From positions 186,001 to 250,000 of the forward strand of contig CAWBAM010000046.1 of assembly GCA_963786775.1 (NCBI GenBank): a stretch of 64,000 nt of DNA. Reading direction: 5' to 3'. This stretch comes from ZC4RG25 sp963786775. Lineage in GTDB: Bacteria; Pseudomonadota; Alphaproteobacteria; Rhizobiales; Hyphomicrobiaceae. Position numbers and translations under genes: made by a program. This document shows positions 36,215 through 45,967 of this stretch, in pieces. Below the pieces are notes generated by a model. That model had not been told where the DNA came from. It ran no database searches and saw only the letters and a list, made by a program, of their open reading frames with translations. Each line of letters starts with the position of its first letter. The stretch's first letter is position 1.

Positions 36215-37556
36215 TCATTTTCCGATACAGAAGCGGCCGAAGATCCCATCCAGAACCTGCTCGGGATCGACGCGTCCCGTGATCCGGCCCAAGGCATTTG
36301 CTGCCAGCCTCAGATCCTCGGCTCTTAGCTCCACCTGCGCCGGGGTTTCCCTGGAGAAACGCCGCCAGTGCGTTACAGCACTCCTCCAAATTCCGCCGAT
36401 GCCGTTCCTGCGTCAATCCAGGATGCTCACCCGGGGCGATACGATCGCGGGCAATGTCTGCCACCCTCCGGGTCAGCTCCTCGATCCCCTGACCAGTAAG
36501 CGCCGAAATGGCTATCGCATTGTTGGGCACTGCGGATGGCGCGGCATTAGAGCAGAGGTCGACCTTGTTTAAGACCCACAGCGTTCGGCCTGCCAATTCC
36601 GCCAGCTCTGGTGGGAGATTCGGATCGGGTGCACTCGCATCCATGAGCCAGAGCACGAGGTCTGCCTCGCGGGTGCGAGCCAGAGTCCGGCGAATGCCCT
36701 CACGCTCGACGGCACCTGATGCTTCTCTGATGCCTGCAGTATCCCCCACGACGATAGGCAGTCCTTCGAGATCGAGGCGGACCTCGATGACGTCGCGTGT
36801 CGTGCCCGCCTCATCGGAAACGATCGCAGCTTCCCGACGTGCGAGGGCGTTGAGCAAGCTCGACTTACCAACATTCGGAGGGCCGGCGAGCACCACGTTG
36901 AACCCCTCGCGCAGGATTTCGCCGCGCCGGCCGTCAGAAAGATGGCGACGAATGGCAAACTCGAGGTCGCGCACGACCCGAACAGCTTCGGCGAATGTAG
37001 CAGTTCCGACGTCACCCTCATCGGAGAAGTCGATCGCCGCCTCCACAAGCGCAAGCGCCTCCACCAACGAGTTTCGCCACCCGTCGTATAGGTTTGCCAA
37101 CGCACCCCCAGCCTGCCGGAGCGCTTGCTTACGTTGGGCCTCCGTTTCTGCATCGATAAGATCGGCCAACCCCTCGGCCATGGTGAGGTCGAGCTTTCCG
37201 TTTTCGAAGGCTCGCCTGGCAAATTCGCCCGGCTCTGCAAGTCGGCAGCCAGGTACGTCGCCAATCGCTCTCAGAACTGCTTGCACGACGGCCCTTCCGC
37301 CATGGACGTGCAACTCAGCGACGTCTTCGCCCGTGAAACTCTGTGGGCCGGGGAACCAGAGAACGAGCGCCTGATCGAGAACCTCACCCAAATCTTGGTG
37401 GCGCAGATAACGCATCCTGGCAAACCGCGGCTGCGGTCTCGGGGCAGCCAATGTATCGAGCACAGTACCTGCCGCCGGCCCCGAGATGCGGATAACGGCT
37501 ACACCAGCACGGCCTGGTGCGCTCGAAAGCGCGAAAATCGTTGCAACCTAACTCAT
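36215..37556 (-). CDS. mnmE: tRNA modification GTPase MnmE (frameshift near the end, stop at codon 3)
   Basis: Partner of MnmG. TIFALSSAPGRAGVAVIRISGPAAG begins the tetrahydrofolate-binding domain; the G domain has GPPNVGKSSLLNALARREAAIVSDEAGTTRD and NKVD. The proper C-terminus GRFCIGK, whose Cys is catalytic, is seen only after a frame change near 36230 and ends at TGA 36215-36217. At the 5-prime end ATG 37556 is followed by AGT then TAG, so codon 3 is a stop; since no other start is near, this is probably another base error. A later GTG (37463) would delete the folate-binding N-terminus. Confidence 0.88.
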
Positions 37557-37624
37557 TGTGTCGGAGTCACCCCTATGTAACGGGAGACGGAAGTTCGTTT
37601 CCATCAAGAGCAGGAGGGAGTGTC

Positions 37625-39670
37625 ATGACCAGAAATCGTTTGGATCGGGAAACCAGCCCCTACCTGCTTCAGCACAAGGACAACCCGGTCCATTGGTGGC
37701 CCTGGGGTCCAGAAGCGCTGGCTGAGGCCAAGCGGGCAGACAAGCCGATCCTGCTGTCGATTGGCTATGCCGCTTGCCACTGGTGCCATGTCATGGCGCA
37801 CGAGAGCTTCGAGGACGAGGCCACCGCAGCCCTCATGAACGACCTGTTCATAAATATCAAAGTGGATCGAGAAGAGCGGCCGGACATCGATGCCATCTAC
37901 ATGAATGCATTGCACAGCCTAGGGGAACAGGGCGGATGGCCGCTGACAATGTTCCTGGACCCCGATGGGCGGCCCTCTTGGGGCGGAACCTATTTTCCCC
38001 CGCAGCCTCGGTGGGGCAAGCCGGCATTTCAGCACGTCCTTCGCGAGGTGGCGCGGATCTATCGCGAAGAACCTGAAAAGGTCCATCACAACGCGGAGCT
38101 GCTGACGCAGGCCCTACAACGCAACGGTGCCGCCGCAAGCGACGTCCAAATTTCCGACCACCTGCTGCAAGAGCTGACTGGCCGCATGGTCCGTGCGGTT
38201 GATCCGATCAACGGCGGGATTCATGGCGCGCCGAAGTTCCCGCAATGGAGCTTCTTCTGGCTCCTATGGCGCGGCGGAATTCGGTACGATATGGATGACG
38301 CAAAGACCGCGGTCGAGAAAACGCTGGCTCACATATGCCAGGGGGGCATTTACGATCATCTCGGCGGCGGCTTCGCCCGCTATGCCGTCGACGAGCGATG
38401 GCTCGTCCCGCATTTCGAAAAGATGCTCTACGACAATGCCCTCCTGATCGACCTCATGACCGAGGTCTATCGAGAGACCGGCAATCCCCTATTCGCGCAG
38501 AGGATCAGGGAAACTGTCGCTTGGCTCGAACGAGAGATGATCGCCGAGGGCGGCGGATTCGCGGCATCCCTGGACGCCAACTCCGAAGGCGAAGAGGGCA
38601 AGTTCTACGTCTGGAGCGCGGCGGAGATCGACGAGGTGCTTGGTCCGGAGGACGGTCGGTTTTTCCGCGACGTCTACGATGTCTCTCCCGAGGGAAACTG
38701 GGAAGGTCACAATATCCTGAACAGGCTCGGTGCCATCAACCTCCTATCAGATAAGGAGGAGCGCCGTCTCGATGGGTTGCGAGCCAAGCTCCTCGCCCGG
38801 CGTGTTGAGCGCGTGCGCCCCGGCTGGGATGACAAGGTGCTTGCGGACTGGAATGGCTTGATGATTGCAGCCCTTGCCGCGGCATCGTTCGTATTCGGCG
38901 AGCCACGCTGGCGAGAGATGGCCGAGCGAGCCTTCGCCTTCGTTAATGAACGGATGACCAGCGATGGAAGACTCCTGCATGCCTATCGTGGGGGTCAGGC
39001 CAAGGCCCCAGCAACAGCGAATGATTACGCGAACATGATCTGGGCGGCGCTCCGGCTCTCCCAGGTGACAACGAAATCTCACTACCTCGACTCTGCCATC
39101 CAGCTGACCGAGCAACTCGATCGCCACTACTGGGATAGCAAGTCGGGAGGTTATTTCCTGACGGCCGATGACACGCCAGATGTCATCGTGCGCATCAAGT
39201 CGGCGACGGATGATGCAACCCCCAACGCGAATGCCGTGATGATCTCAAATCTCGCTCAGCTCTTCATGCTGACCGGGAAAACGGCGTACCTAGACCGCGC
39301 AGAAGAGATAGTGAAAGCCTTCGGCGCAGACCTACAGGCGAACTTGATCGCCCATGCCGGCCTGCTGGCGAATGCCCTCGACCTCCTCTCGCCACAGCAT
39401 GTCGCGGTGCTGAGCGGCGGCGACAGTAAAGGTGCCTCCGCTCTGGAGGCTGTTGTCACAAGCCTTTCGCTGCCGGGCGCAGTGCAGCACTTCATCGAGG
39501 ATGCGGAGTCGATCTCCGGCGCGGCAGCGCTCGCGGGCAAGCGACCCGTCGAAGGCAAGGCTACGGCCTATGTGTGCATTGGCCAGAAGTGCTCGTCACC
39601 AATCACGGATCCCGAGGCGCTGAAATTCGCGCTTCGCAGCCAGCGACTGGCAAGGCCCTCACTGGCCTGA
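37625..39670 (+). CDS. Thioredoxin-domain protein of the YyaL/SPATA20 (DUF255) family
   Basis: 681 residues, intact; ATG 37625 after GCAGGAGGG. N-terminal thioredoxin-like domain with NPVHWWPWGPEALAEAKRADKPIL and CHWCHVMAHESFED (CXXC-like CHWC), followed by an alpha/alpha six-barrel with similarity to glycosidase folds (DHLGGGFARYAVDERWLVPHFEKMLYDNALL; DDKVLADWNGLMIAALA). Family members occur in most bacteria and in human SPATA20; function is unproven. It is divergent from mnmE and overlaps the GNAT gene end by 12 bases. Confidence 0.9.
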   Translation: MTRNRLDRETSPYLLQHKDNPVHWWPWGPEALAEAKRADKPILLSIGYAACHWCHVMAHESFEDEATAALMNDLFINIKVDREERPDIDAIYMNALHSLGEQGGWPLTMFLDPDGRPSWGGTYFPPQPRWGKPAFQHVLREVARIYREEPEKVHHNAELLTQALQRNGAAASDVQISDHLLQELTGRMVRAVDPINGGIHGAPKFPQWSFFWLLWRGGIRYDMDDAKTAVEKTLAHICQGGIYDHLGGGFARYAVDERWLVPHFEKMLYDNALLIDLMTEVYRETGNPLFAQRIRETVAWLEREMIAEGGGFAASLDANSEGEEGKFYVWSAAEIDEVLGPEDGRFFRDVYDVSPEGNWEGHNILNRLGAINLLSDKEERRLDGLRAKLLARRVERVRPGWDDKVLADWNGLMIAALAAASFVFGEPRWREMAERAFAFVNERMTSDGRLLHAYRGGQAKAPATANDYANMIWAALRLSQVTTKSHYLDSAIQLTEQLDRHYWDSKSGGYFLTADDTPDVIVRIKSATDDATPNANAVMISNLAQLFMLTGKTAYLDRAEEIVKAFGADLQANLIAHAGLLANALDLLSPQHVAVLSGGDSKGASALEAVVTSLSLPGAVQHFIEDAESISGAAALAGKRPVEGKATAYVCIGQKCSSPITDPEALKFALRSQRLARPSLA

Positions 39671-40390
39671 TCCGCCGGCGCGCTTCTCTGTAATCAAATC
39701 GGAGAGGCGGCGGCGTTGCCGTCCATCGGCATCAAAGTTTTCCGGCGCGAGCCAAGCTTCATAGGCCTGCTTTAGCGCGGGCCACTCGCTGTCGATTATC
39801 GAGAACCACGCCGTGTCGCGATTGCGGCCCTTGTAAACGACAGCTTGCCGGAAGATGCCCTCGAACGTGAACCCAAGCCGAAGCGCCGCTGCGCGGGACG
39901 GCTCATTGAGGGCATCGCACTTCCATTCATACCGGCGATAACCCAGGTCATCGAAGATGTAGCGCATCAGGAGAAACATCGCCTCCGTCGCTGCAGCGGT
40001 GCGCTGCAGTGCCGGCGCGTACTTGATGTTGCCGACTTCGATGACGCCGTTCGCTGGATCGATCCGCATGAGAGCCGCGACACCTCTAGCGCGACCAGAT
40101 GCGGCATCGATGACGGTATAGAAGAGCGGATCTTCAGATGCGGCGGATTTCTCTACCCAACCTCGATAGTCTTCCAACGAGGCAAATGGACCATAAGCCA
40201 TATAGGTCCAGCCGCGGCCGTCATCTGCCTGATTGGCCTCGTAAAGGTCCAGCGTGTGCCGTTCAGGACTCAGTGGCTCCAAACGACAGAAGCGGCCGTC
40301 CAGTGTGACACGAGACGGCCGCGGCCGAGGGACCCAATGAGCAACCGGAAAACCGATCGGCTGCCCGAAAGCATTGACACGGTTGCTCAT
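39659..40390 (-). CDS. GNAT acetyltransferase (RimJ/RimL-like)
   Basis: 243 residues. FCRLEPLSPERHTLDLYEAN at the start of the GNAT fold, and NIKYAPALQRTAAATEAMFLLMRYIFDDLGYRRYEWKCDALNEPSRAAALRLGFTFEGIFRQAVVYKGRNRDTAWFSI covers the acetyl-CoA and acceptor regions of RimJ/RimL-type N-acetyltransferases. The usual QxxGxG P-loop is altered (QRTAAA). Substrate unknown. Lies between the DUF255 gene and rho. Confidence 0.87.
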   Translation of the reverse strand: MSNRVNAFGQPIGFPVAHWVPRPRPSRVTLDGRFCRLEPLSPERHTLDLYEANQADDGRGWTYMAYGPFASLEDYRGWVEKSAASEDPLFYTVIDAASGRARGVAALMRIDPANGVIEVGNIKYAPALQRTAAATEAMFLLMRYIFDDLGYRRYEWKCDALNEPSRAAALRLGFTFEGIFRQAVVYKGRNRDTAWFSIIDSEWPALKQAYEAWLAPENFDADGRQRRRLSDLITEKRAGGSGQ

Positions 40391-40415
40391 GTTGCCCTCA
40401 GCTGGCGCTGAGCTC

Positions 40416-41681
40416 TTAGGCGTTCATTGACTGGAAGAACTCGGCGTTGTTCTTCGTCTGCCGGAGCTTGTCCGTCAAGAACTCGATGGCATCGATCGTG
40501 CCCATCGGGCTCAAGATGCGCCGGAGGACATACATCTTTTTGAGTTGATCGCGTGGGACGAGCAACTCTTCCTTCCGCGTGCCCGAACGGGCAATGTCGA
40601 TAGCTGGGAAGATCCGCTTATCAGACGCCTTACGATCGAGCACCACCTCGCAGTTGCCGGTGCCTTTGAATTCCTCGAAGATCACCTCGTCCATACGCGA
40701 GCCGGTGTCGATCAGTGCGGTCGCGATAATGGTAAGCGAACCGCCTTCCTCAATGTTCCGAGCTGCGCCGAAGAAGCGCTTCGGCTTCTGAAGGGCATTG
40801 CTGTCAACGCCGCCAGTCAAGACCTTCCCCGAGGACGGCACAACCGTGTTGTAGGCCCGACCAAGGCGGGTAATCGAGTCGAGCAGGATGACCACATCGC
40901 GCTTGTGCTCGACGAGTCGCTTCGCCTTCTCGATCACCATTTCCGAGACCTGCACGTGACGGGTCGGCGGCTCGTCAAAGGTTGAGGAAATCACCTCGCC
41001 TTTGACCGAGCGCTGCATGTCGGTCACCTCCTCGGGCCGCTCATCAATCAGCAGCACGATGAGGTAGCACTCCGGGTGGTTTGTGGTGATCGAGTGAGCA
41101 ATGTTCTGCAGGAGCACCGTCTTACCGGTGCGCGGCGGAGCGACGATCAACGCGCGCTGGCCCTTGCCCATAGGCGCTACGATATCGATGACCCGCGCCG
41201 AAAGATCTTTGATCGTCGGATCCTCGATCTCCATCTTGAGCCACTCGGTCGGGTAGAGCGGCGTCAAGTTGTCGAAGTGGATCTTGTGACGACCTTTCTC
41301 CGGGTCCTCGAAATTGATCTTATTGACCTTGAGGAGCGCGAAGTAGCGCTCGCCCTCCTTCGGGCTGCGGATCTGGCCCTCGACCGTGTCACCGGTGCGC
41401 AGCGCAAAGCGCCGGATTTGGGATGGCGAGACATAGATATCGTCGGGACCAGGCAGGTAATTGGCATCAGGCGAGCGGAGGAAACCGAAGCCGTCCTGCA
41501 ATACCTCGACGACTCCGCTGCCTGTGATCTCGATCTCCTTGCCCGCGAGTTGCTTGAGCACAGCAAACATCAGCTCCTGCTTGCGCATGGTGCTGGCGTT
41601 CTCGACGCCGTGCTCCTCTGCGAAAGCCAGAAGCTCAGTGGGGGATTTGGACTTCAAATCTTGTAGTTTCAGTTCCGTCAT
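40416..41681 (-). CDS. rho: Transcription termination factor Rho
   Basis: 421 residues, intact from ATG 41681. Hexameric RNA helicase ending untranslated transcripts. MTELKLQDLKSKSPTELLAFAEEHGVENAS is the N-terminal domain; GFGFLRSPDANYLPGPDDIYVSPSQIRRFALRTGD the RNA-binding cold-shock domain; IVAPPRTGKTVLLQNIA the Walker A; IVLLIDERPEEVTDM and TGGVDSNALQKPKRFFGAARN the rest of the RecA core. An in-frame upstream ATG (41789) would add 36 residues without similarity. The 41682-41911 gap may hold the Rho leader; nothing else seen. Confidence 0.96.
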   Translation of the reverse strand: MTELKLQDLKSKSPTELLAFAEEHGVENASTMRKQELMFAVLKQLAGKEIEITGSGVVEVLQDGFGFLRSPDANYLPGPDDIYVSPSQIRRFALRTGDTVEGQIRSPKEGERYFALLKVNKINFEDPEKGRHKIHFDNLTPLYPTEWLKMEIEDPTIKDLSARVIDIVAPMGKGQRALIVAPPRTGKTVLLQNIAHSITTNHPECYLIVLLIDERPEEVTDMQRSVKGEVISSTFDEPPTRHVQVSEMVIEKAKRLVEHKRDVVILLDSITRLGRAYNTVVPSSGKVLTGGVDSNALQKPKRFFGAARNIEEGGSLTIIATALIDTGSRMDEVIFEEFKGTGNCEVVLDRKASDKRIFPAIDIARSGTRKEELLVPRDQLKKMYVLRRILSPMGTIDAIEFLTDKLRQTKNNAEFFQSMNA

Positions 41682-41911
41682 GGAGTGACTCCGACCGGCA
41701 CGGATGTTGAGGCGGGCGAGAGGTGAACCGGGCCGAATAATTCTAAGTAACGGGAGTGTGGCGCGAACAAGCGCCGGATGTTCGGTCAACCAGGAGGTGT
41801 GGGAAATCCGGGTAGATGACCGGCAAACCTCTCAGCTGCCGGCGACCATCATTCGACTCGTTATATAGCAGATCGAGCTGTTGAACAAAAGATGCGTCCA
41901 CATCGCCGCTG

Positions 41912-42334
41912 TCAAAAAGGCTTCACAACGACGAGAACGACGATAGCTATCAGCAGCACCGTCGGCACCTCGTTGATGTATCGGTAAAAGCGCTGGCTAT
42001 AGCGATTCTGGTCCTTGGCGAAGTCCTTTCGCCACTTGGCGAGCGCATGGTGGAGCACGGTGAGACCGCTAACCAGAACGACCTTCGCGATGAACCAACC
42101 ATCGTGGTACATGCCCCAGGCCCACGCAAGGTAAGGCCCCGTGAGCCAGACCACGATCATGGCTGGGTTCATGATCACGCGCAGCAATCGCCGCTCCATC
42201 ACCTTGAAGGTCTCCGACTGCTCGGAGCCTGGACTAGAAGCGGCGTGATAAACGAACAACCTCGGCAAGTAGAACAGACCGGCCATCCAGGCGACGACAG
42301 CGATGATGTGAATCGCTTTGATCCAGAGCTCCAC
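41912..42334 (-). CDS. hemJ: Protoporphyrinogen IX oxidase HemJ
   Basis: 140 residues with four membrane helices. KAIHIIAVVAWMAGLFYLPRLFVYHA carries the conserved His and the HemJ signature; LTVLHHALAKWRKDF and RYINEVPTVLLIAIVVLVVVKPF complete it. It oxidises protoporphyrinogen to protoporphyrin in haem synthesis and is the usual form in alphaproteobacteria. It follows hemE by six bases. Confidence 0.9.
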   Translation of the reverse strand: MELWIKAIHIIAVVAWMAGLFYLPRLFVYHAASSPGSEQSETFKVMERRLLRVIMNPAMIVVWLTGPYLAWAWGMYHDGWFIAKVVLVSGLTVLHHALAKWRKDFAKDQNRYSQRFYRYINEVPTVLLIAIVVLVVVKPF

Positions 42335-42340
42335 GGCGGA

Positions 42341-43420
42341 TCACTCCTGATTGCGGATGAGGGCGACGAGCCGCGCGACATTCTCAGGTGGCGTTTGCGG
42401 AACAATGCCGTGTCCGAGGTTGAACACGAATGGCCGTCCCGCAAGGGCGCTCAATATCTGACGCGTCCGCGTTTCGAGCGCTTCACCGCCAGCTACGAGC
42501 AGCAGAGGATCGAGGTTGCCCTGCACGACGACTTGCTCCTCCTCCGCAAGCGTTGCCATAGCTTCAAGCGAGAACGCAGTGTCGCAGCTCACGCCATCGA
42601 CGCCCGTCTCTCGGACGTAGCGGGTCGTCTTCTCGCCCGCAGCTCTCGGAAAGCCGATGATCGGGGTATTCGGATGGCGCGCCTTGATCTCGCGCACAAT
42701 GCGTCGGGTCGGCGCGACCACCCACCGATCGAACTCGTTGTCTGGAAGGCTCCCCGCCCAACTATCGAAAATCTGGATCGCGTCGGCTCCGGCAGAGATC
42801 TGGCCGCTTAGATACTGGACCGAGGTTTCTACCAAGAGATCAATAAGCCGCGAGAACGTGTCCGGGTCGCGATACGCCATCAGCCTGGCGTCTGCTTGAT
42901 CAGGGGAACCGCGGCCACCAACCATGTAGGTTGCGACCGTCCAGGGCGCACCACAGAACCCTATCAGGGCCACTTCTGGCGGGAGCGCCGCTCGCGTCCT
43001 CGCAACCGTCTCGTTGACGAGATCGAACTTGGTTCCGACCTGCAACTTATCGAGACGCGCGAGATCAGCGGCGGATGTCAGGGGATCAAGGCGCGGCCCC
43101 TCGCCTTCTACGAACGAGACCCTCTGCCCCAACGCATCCGGCACGACGAGGATGTCTGAGAAAAGGATAGCCGCGTCCAAGCCGAACCGGCGGATGGGCT
43201 GTAGAGTGACTTCGGACGCCAGCTCGGGATTGTAGCACAGGTTGAGAAAGCTGCCGGCCTGTGCGCGCACCTTCCGGTATTCCGGAAGGTATCGGCCTGC
43301 TTGTCGCATCAACCAAATTGGTGGCGGGAGGTTAGGCCGATGCTCGAATGGTCGAAGAAAGGGACGGCGATCGGCTTGCTCAGAGAGTTCTCGCGGGTGC
43401 TCGCGCATAACTTCCATCAA
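42341..43420 (-). CDS. hemE: Uroporphyrinogen decarboxylase
   Basis: 359 residues, intact. Removes four carboxyl groups from uroporphyrinogen III. PPIWLMRQAGRYLPEYRKVRA contains the active-site Arg residues; AAILFSDILVVPDALG, GFCGAPWTVATYMVGGRGS, IQIFDSWAGSLP and NLGHGIVPQTPPENVARLV match the family. In many alphaproteobacteria this gene flanks the replication origin on one side, as here. Confidence 0.96.
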   Translation of the reverse strand: MMEVMREHPRELSEQADRRPFLRPFEHRPNLPPPIWLMRQAGRYLPEYRKVRAQAGSFLNLCYNPELASEVTLQPIRRFGLDAAILFSDILVVPDALGQRVSFVEGEGPRLDPLTSAADLARLDKLQVGTKFDLVNETVARTRAALPPEVALIGFCGAPWTVATYMVGGRGSPDQADARLMAYRDPDTFSRLIDLLVETSVQYLSGQISAGADAIQIFDSWAGSLPDNEFDRWVVAPTRRIVREIKARHPNTPIIGFPRAAGEKTTRYVRETGVDGVSCDTAFSLEAMATLAEEEQVVVQGNLDPLLLVAGGEALETRTRQILSALAGRPFVFNLGHGIVPQTPPENVARLVALIRNQE

Positions 43421-43800
43421 TGAAGATTTTCAGATTCTTGCTGTTTTGACTCTTAGCGTGGCGGAAGACGGTAATTCCACGCGATACGCTGCCGCCCACA
43501 GCTTGCTACGGAACTCGGGGGCGGCCTACGAGATTTGGTGTGATCCGCGAGATAGAGCCTACTAGGCTCGATACTGTGTGCAGATTTAATGCGTTCTAGC
43601 CGCGCTCGGACGGGAGCTCCGTTTGAAGCACCTGTTGAAAGGGCCTGGGGCAGACGTGCACAATCGGGTAATCCACGGCACCGGAAAACGGCTGCCGATT
43701 TGACGCGTATCGTATCGCCGGTGGATCGTTCTGTGGATCACTGGCTGCCGCCGCCCCGCCGCCCGCCCCTTCTGCGGACGAGTGTGCAAAACCGGAGACT
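43421..43800. other. oriC: Predicted chromosomal replication origin oriC (hemE/ppsR intergenic region)
   Basis: Divergent hemE and ppsR flank oriC in Caulobacter, Rickettsia and relatives. Inside this gap are DnaA-box-like sites: TGTGCAAAA at 43783-43791 (reverse TTTTGCACA, matching TTWTNCACA), TGTGGATCA at 43732-43740 (reverse TGATCCACA, the Caulobacter G-box type), and weaker TTGCCCACA at 43801-43809 and TAATCCACG near 43669. An AT-rich stretch lies at 43424-43460. No gene is seen up to the ppsR start. Confidence 0.75.
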
Positions 43801-44671
43801 TTGCCCACAAATAACTCACCGTCTCCCGAGCTACTTCCACTTGCACTTGGTCTCGGATTCAACTGGTGAAACGCTGACGACCATCGCCAAGGCGGCATCG
43901 GTTCAGTATTCGCAGGTGAGGCCGATCGAGCATGTCCATCCGCTGGTCAGGACCTCGCGGCAGCTGGAGCGCGTGCTTCAGGAAATCGAGTCTGCGCCGG
44001 GTATCGTCCTCTACACGATCGTTAATCGGGAGCTGAAAGAACGGCTCGAAAGCCGGTGCCGTGAGTTGGCGGTCCCATGCCTTTACGTCCTCGAGCCAAT
44101 TATGCAGGTGTTCGAGAGCTATCTCGGCGCACCTCAGACGCCGATCGTGGCTGGCCAGCACGTGCTTGATGCCGACTACTTCCGCCGAATCGACGCCCTG
44201 AATTTTTCGATGGCCCACGATGACGGCCAGCTCCCCGAGGACCTCAACGAGGCGGACATTATAATTCTAGGCGTCTCGCGCACGTCCAAGACACCGACCA
44301 GCATCTACCTGGCACAGCGCGGGTTCAAGACCGCGAACGTGCCTATCGTCGCAGACCTCCCCCTGCCACCCGCTCTAACCGGCAATCACAATGCGTTCGT
44401 CGTCTGCTTAGTGGCTAGTGTCGATCGCATCGCCGAGATCCGCCGCAATCGCGTGCGGCTGATGAGCGACCGCAACCTGGACGAATATGTAAACCGGGAG
44501 CAGATCGCGCAGGAGCTGACGTACTCACGGCGCTTGTGCGCCCGCTATGGCTGGCCCGTTATCGATGTGACCCGGCGATCGGTCGAGGAGACTGCGGTCA
44601 CGATCTTGAAGCTCTACCACGAACGACGACTCGCAAAGGACGCCGAACCGGCGGAGGAAACTAGTGACTGA
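43784..44671 (+). CDS. ppsR: Kinase-phosphorylase PpsR-like (DUF299, PEP synthase / PPDK regulator)
   Basis: 295 residues from GTG 43784. SYFHLHLVSDSTGETLTTIAKAASVQY is the typical beginning; LGVSRTSKTPTSIYLAQRGFKTANVPIV carries the nucleotide-binding P-loop GVSRTSKT. Enzymes of this family both phosphorylate and dephosphorylate PEP synthetase or PPDK. An open frame extends upstream to 43589 but has no similarity and crosses the origin. The stop overlaps the maf start. Confidence 0.88.
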   Translation: MQNRRLCPQITHRLPSYFHLHLVSDSTGETLTTIAKAASVQYSQVRPIEHVHPLVRTSRQLERVLQEIESAPGIVLYTIVNRELKERLESRCRELAVPCLYVLEPIMQVFESYLGAPQTPIVAGQHVLDADYFRRIDALNFSMAHDDGQLPEDLNEADIIILGVSRTSKTPTSIYLAQRGFKTANVPIVADLPLPPALTGNHNAFVVCLVASVDRIAEIRRNRVRLMSDRNLDEYVNREQIAQELTYSRRLCARYGWPVIDVTRRSVEETAVTILKLYHERRLAKDAEPAEETSD

Positions 44672-45285
44672 GATCATCTCTGCCCAGACGATCATACTCG
44701 CCTCCTCCAGTCCGACGCGGAAAAGTCTCCTGCAGGCAGCAGGCGTGCCCTTCAAAGTCATACCCGCCTCCGTGGACGAGGCGGCCATCCGCGAAACTCT
44801 GATGGCAGAGGGGCAGCAGATCGACCCACTCGATCTGGCGGAAATACTGGCACGGGCGAAGGCCGAGGATGTGAGCGCGAAGCATCCTGGGTGCGTCGTC
44901 ATTGGAGCCGATCAAGTCTTGTCATGTGATGGTCAGGTCATCAGTAAGCCGCAAACCATCGATGCGGCGCGCGAGACTTCTTCTCACCCTGCGCGGACGC
45001 ACCCACCAGCTTCATTCGGCTGTCGCGATTGCGGAAGACGGCGACACGAAATGGGCGTTCACGGATACGGCAGATATGACCATGCGGCAGTTTTCGCTGG
45101 CATTTCTGGGCAGGTATCTGGCCGAAGCTGGTCGCGATGTGCTGAGCTCTGTGGGCGCGTATCAGTTGGAGGGACTAGGCATTCAGCTTTTCGAAAGCAT
45201 CGAGGGCGACTTCTTCACGATCCTGGGTTTGCCGATCCTGCCATTGCTGCGTGAGCTGCGCGCGCGCAGGCTCATTCCGGAGTAG
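44664..45285 (+). CDS. maf: Maf-like nucleotide pyrophosphatase (one frameshift)
   Basis: House-cleaning nucleoside-triphosphate pyrophosphatase. IILASSSPTRKSLLQAAGVPF has the phosphate-binding SXSPXR, and GADQVLSCDGQVISKP the catalytic loop. An extra A near 44976 breaks the frame; then LLLTLRGRTHQLHSAVAIAEDG and YQLEGLGIQLFESIEGDFFTILGLPILPLL follow to 45285. GTG 44664 overlaps ppsR by eight bases. Next gene is coaE; the aroE often found between is absent. Confidence 0.88.
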
Positions 45286-45311
45286 GCAGTGGAGCGGCGG
45301 AGGTCAGGGGC

Positions 45312-45926
45312 ATGATCGTGATCGGCCTGACAGGCTCGATCGGAATGGGCAAATCGACCGTCGCTGAGCGGTTCCGGCAGCTTGGCATCCCTGTCTGCGA
45401 TGCCGATGCCGTCGTTCACGAGCTTTACGAGGGCGCCGCAGTTGCGCCCATCGAGGCTGCCTTTCCTGGTACCACATCAGGTGGAAAGGTGGACCGCGTG
45501 AAGCTCGGTCAAGCTGTTCTCAAGGATCCTCATGGATTGAAGCGCCTCGAAGCGATCGTGCACCCCATGGTGCAGGAGGCCGAACGAGAATTCCTTCGCA
45601 AGGCCGCCGAGCAAGGCGCTCAGATGGCGGTGCTCGAGGTACCACTGCTCTTCGAGACCGGAGGCGATGCTCGAGTCGATGTGACTATAGTGGTCAGTGC
45701 GCCGCCCGAGGTCCAACGGGAGAGGGTTCTGGCCCGGCCGGGCATGACGCCATCCAAGCTCGAAGCCATTCTCGCGCGGCAAATGCCTGATTTAGAGAAG
45801 CGCCGCCGCGCCGATTTCGTTGTGGATACCGGCGTGACCATTGAGGAGAATGATGCGCAGGTAGATGCTATCGTCGAGAGACTTCGGAATCGCGGAGGTC
45901 GTGCGTATCAGCAGTTCTGGAGCTGA
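45312..45926 (+). CDS. coaE: Dephospho-CoA kinase
   Basis: 204 residues, intact. Last step of coenzyme A synthesis. Walker A in GLTGSIGMGKSTVAE, LGIPVCDADAVVHELYEG, VLEVPLLFETGGDARVDVTIVVSAP and LARQMPDLEKRRRADFVVDTG are family blocks. Lies 26 bases after maf. Confidence 0.94.
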   Translation: MIVIGLTGSIGMGKSTVAERFRQLGIPVCDADAVVHELYEGAAVAPIEAAFPGTTSGGKVDRVKLGQAVLKDPHGLKRLEAIVHPMVQEAEREFLRKAAEQGAQMAVLEVPLLFETGGDARVDVTIVVSAPPEVQRERVLARPGMTPSKLEAILARQMPDLEKRRRADFVVDTGVTIEENDAQVDAIVERLRNRGGRAYQQFWS

Positions 45927-45967
45927 CGGGGGACGGGGCCGAATAAAGCTGGGGGCGGGGGGACTGC

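Noticed and set aside
43589..43783. N-terminal extension of ppsR
   Set aside because: No similarity to the family and it covers the predicted origin; GTG 43784 gives the usual length.
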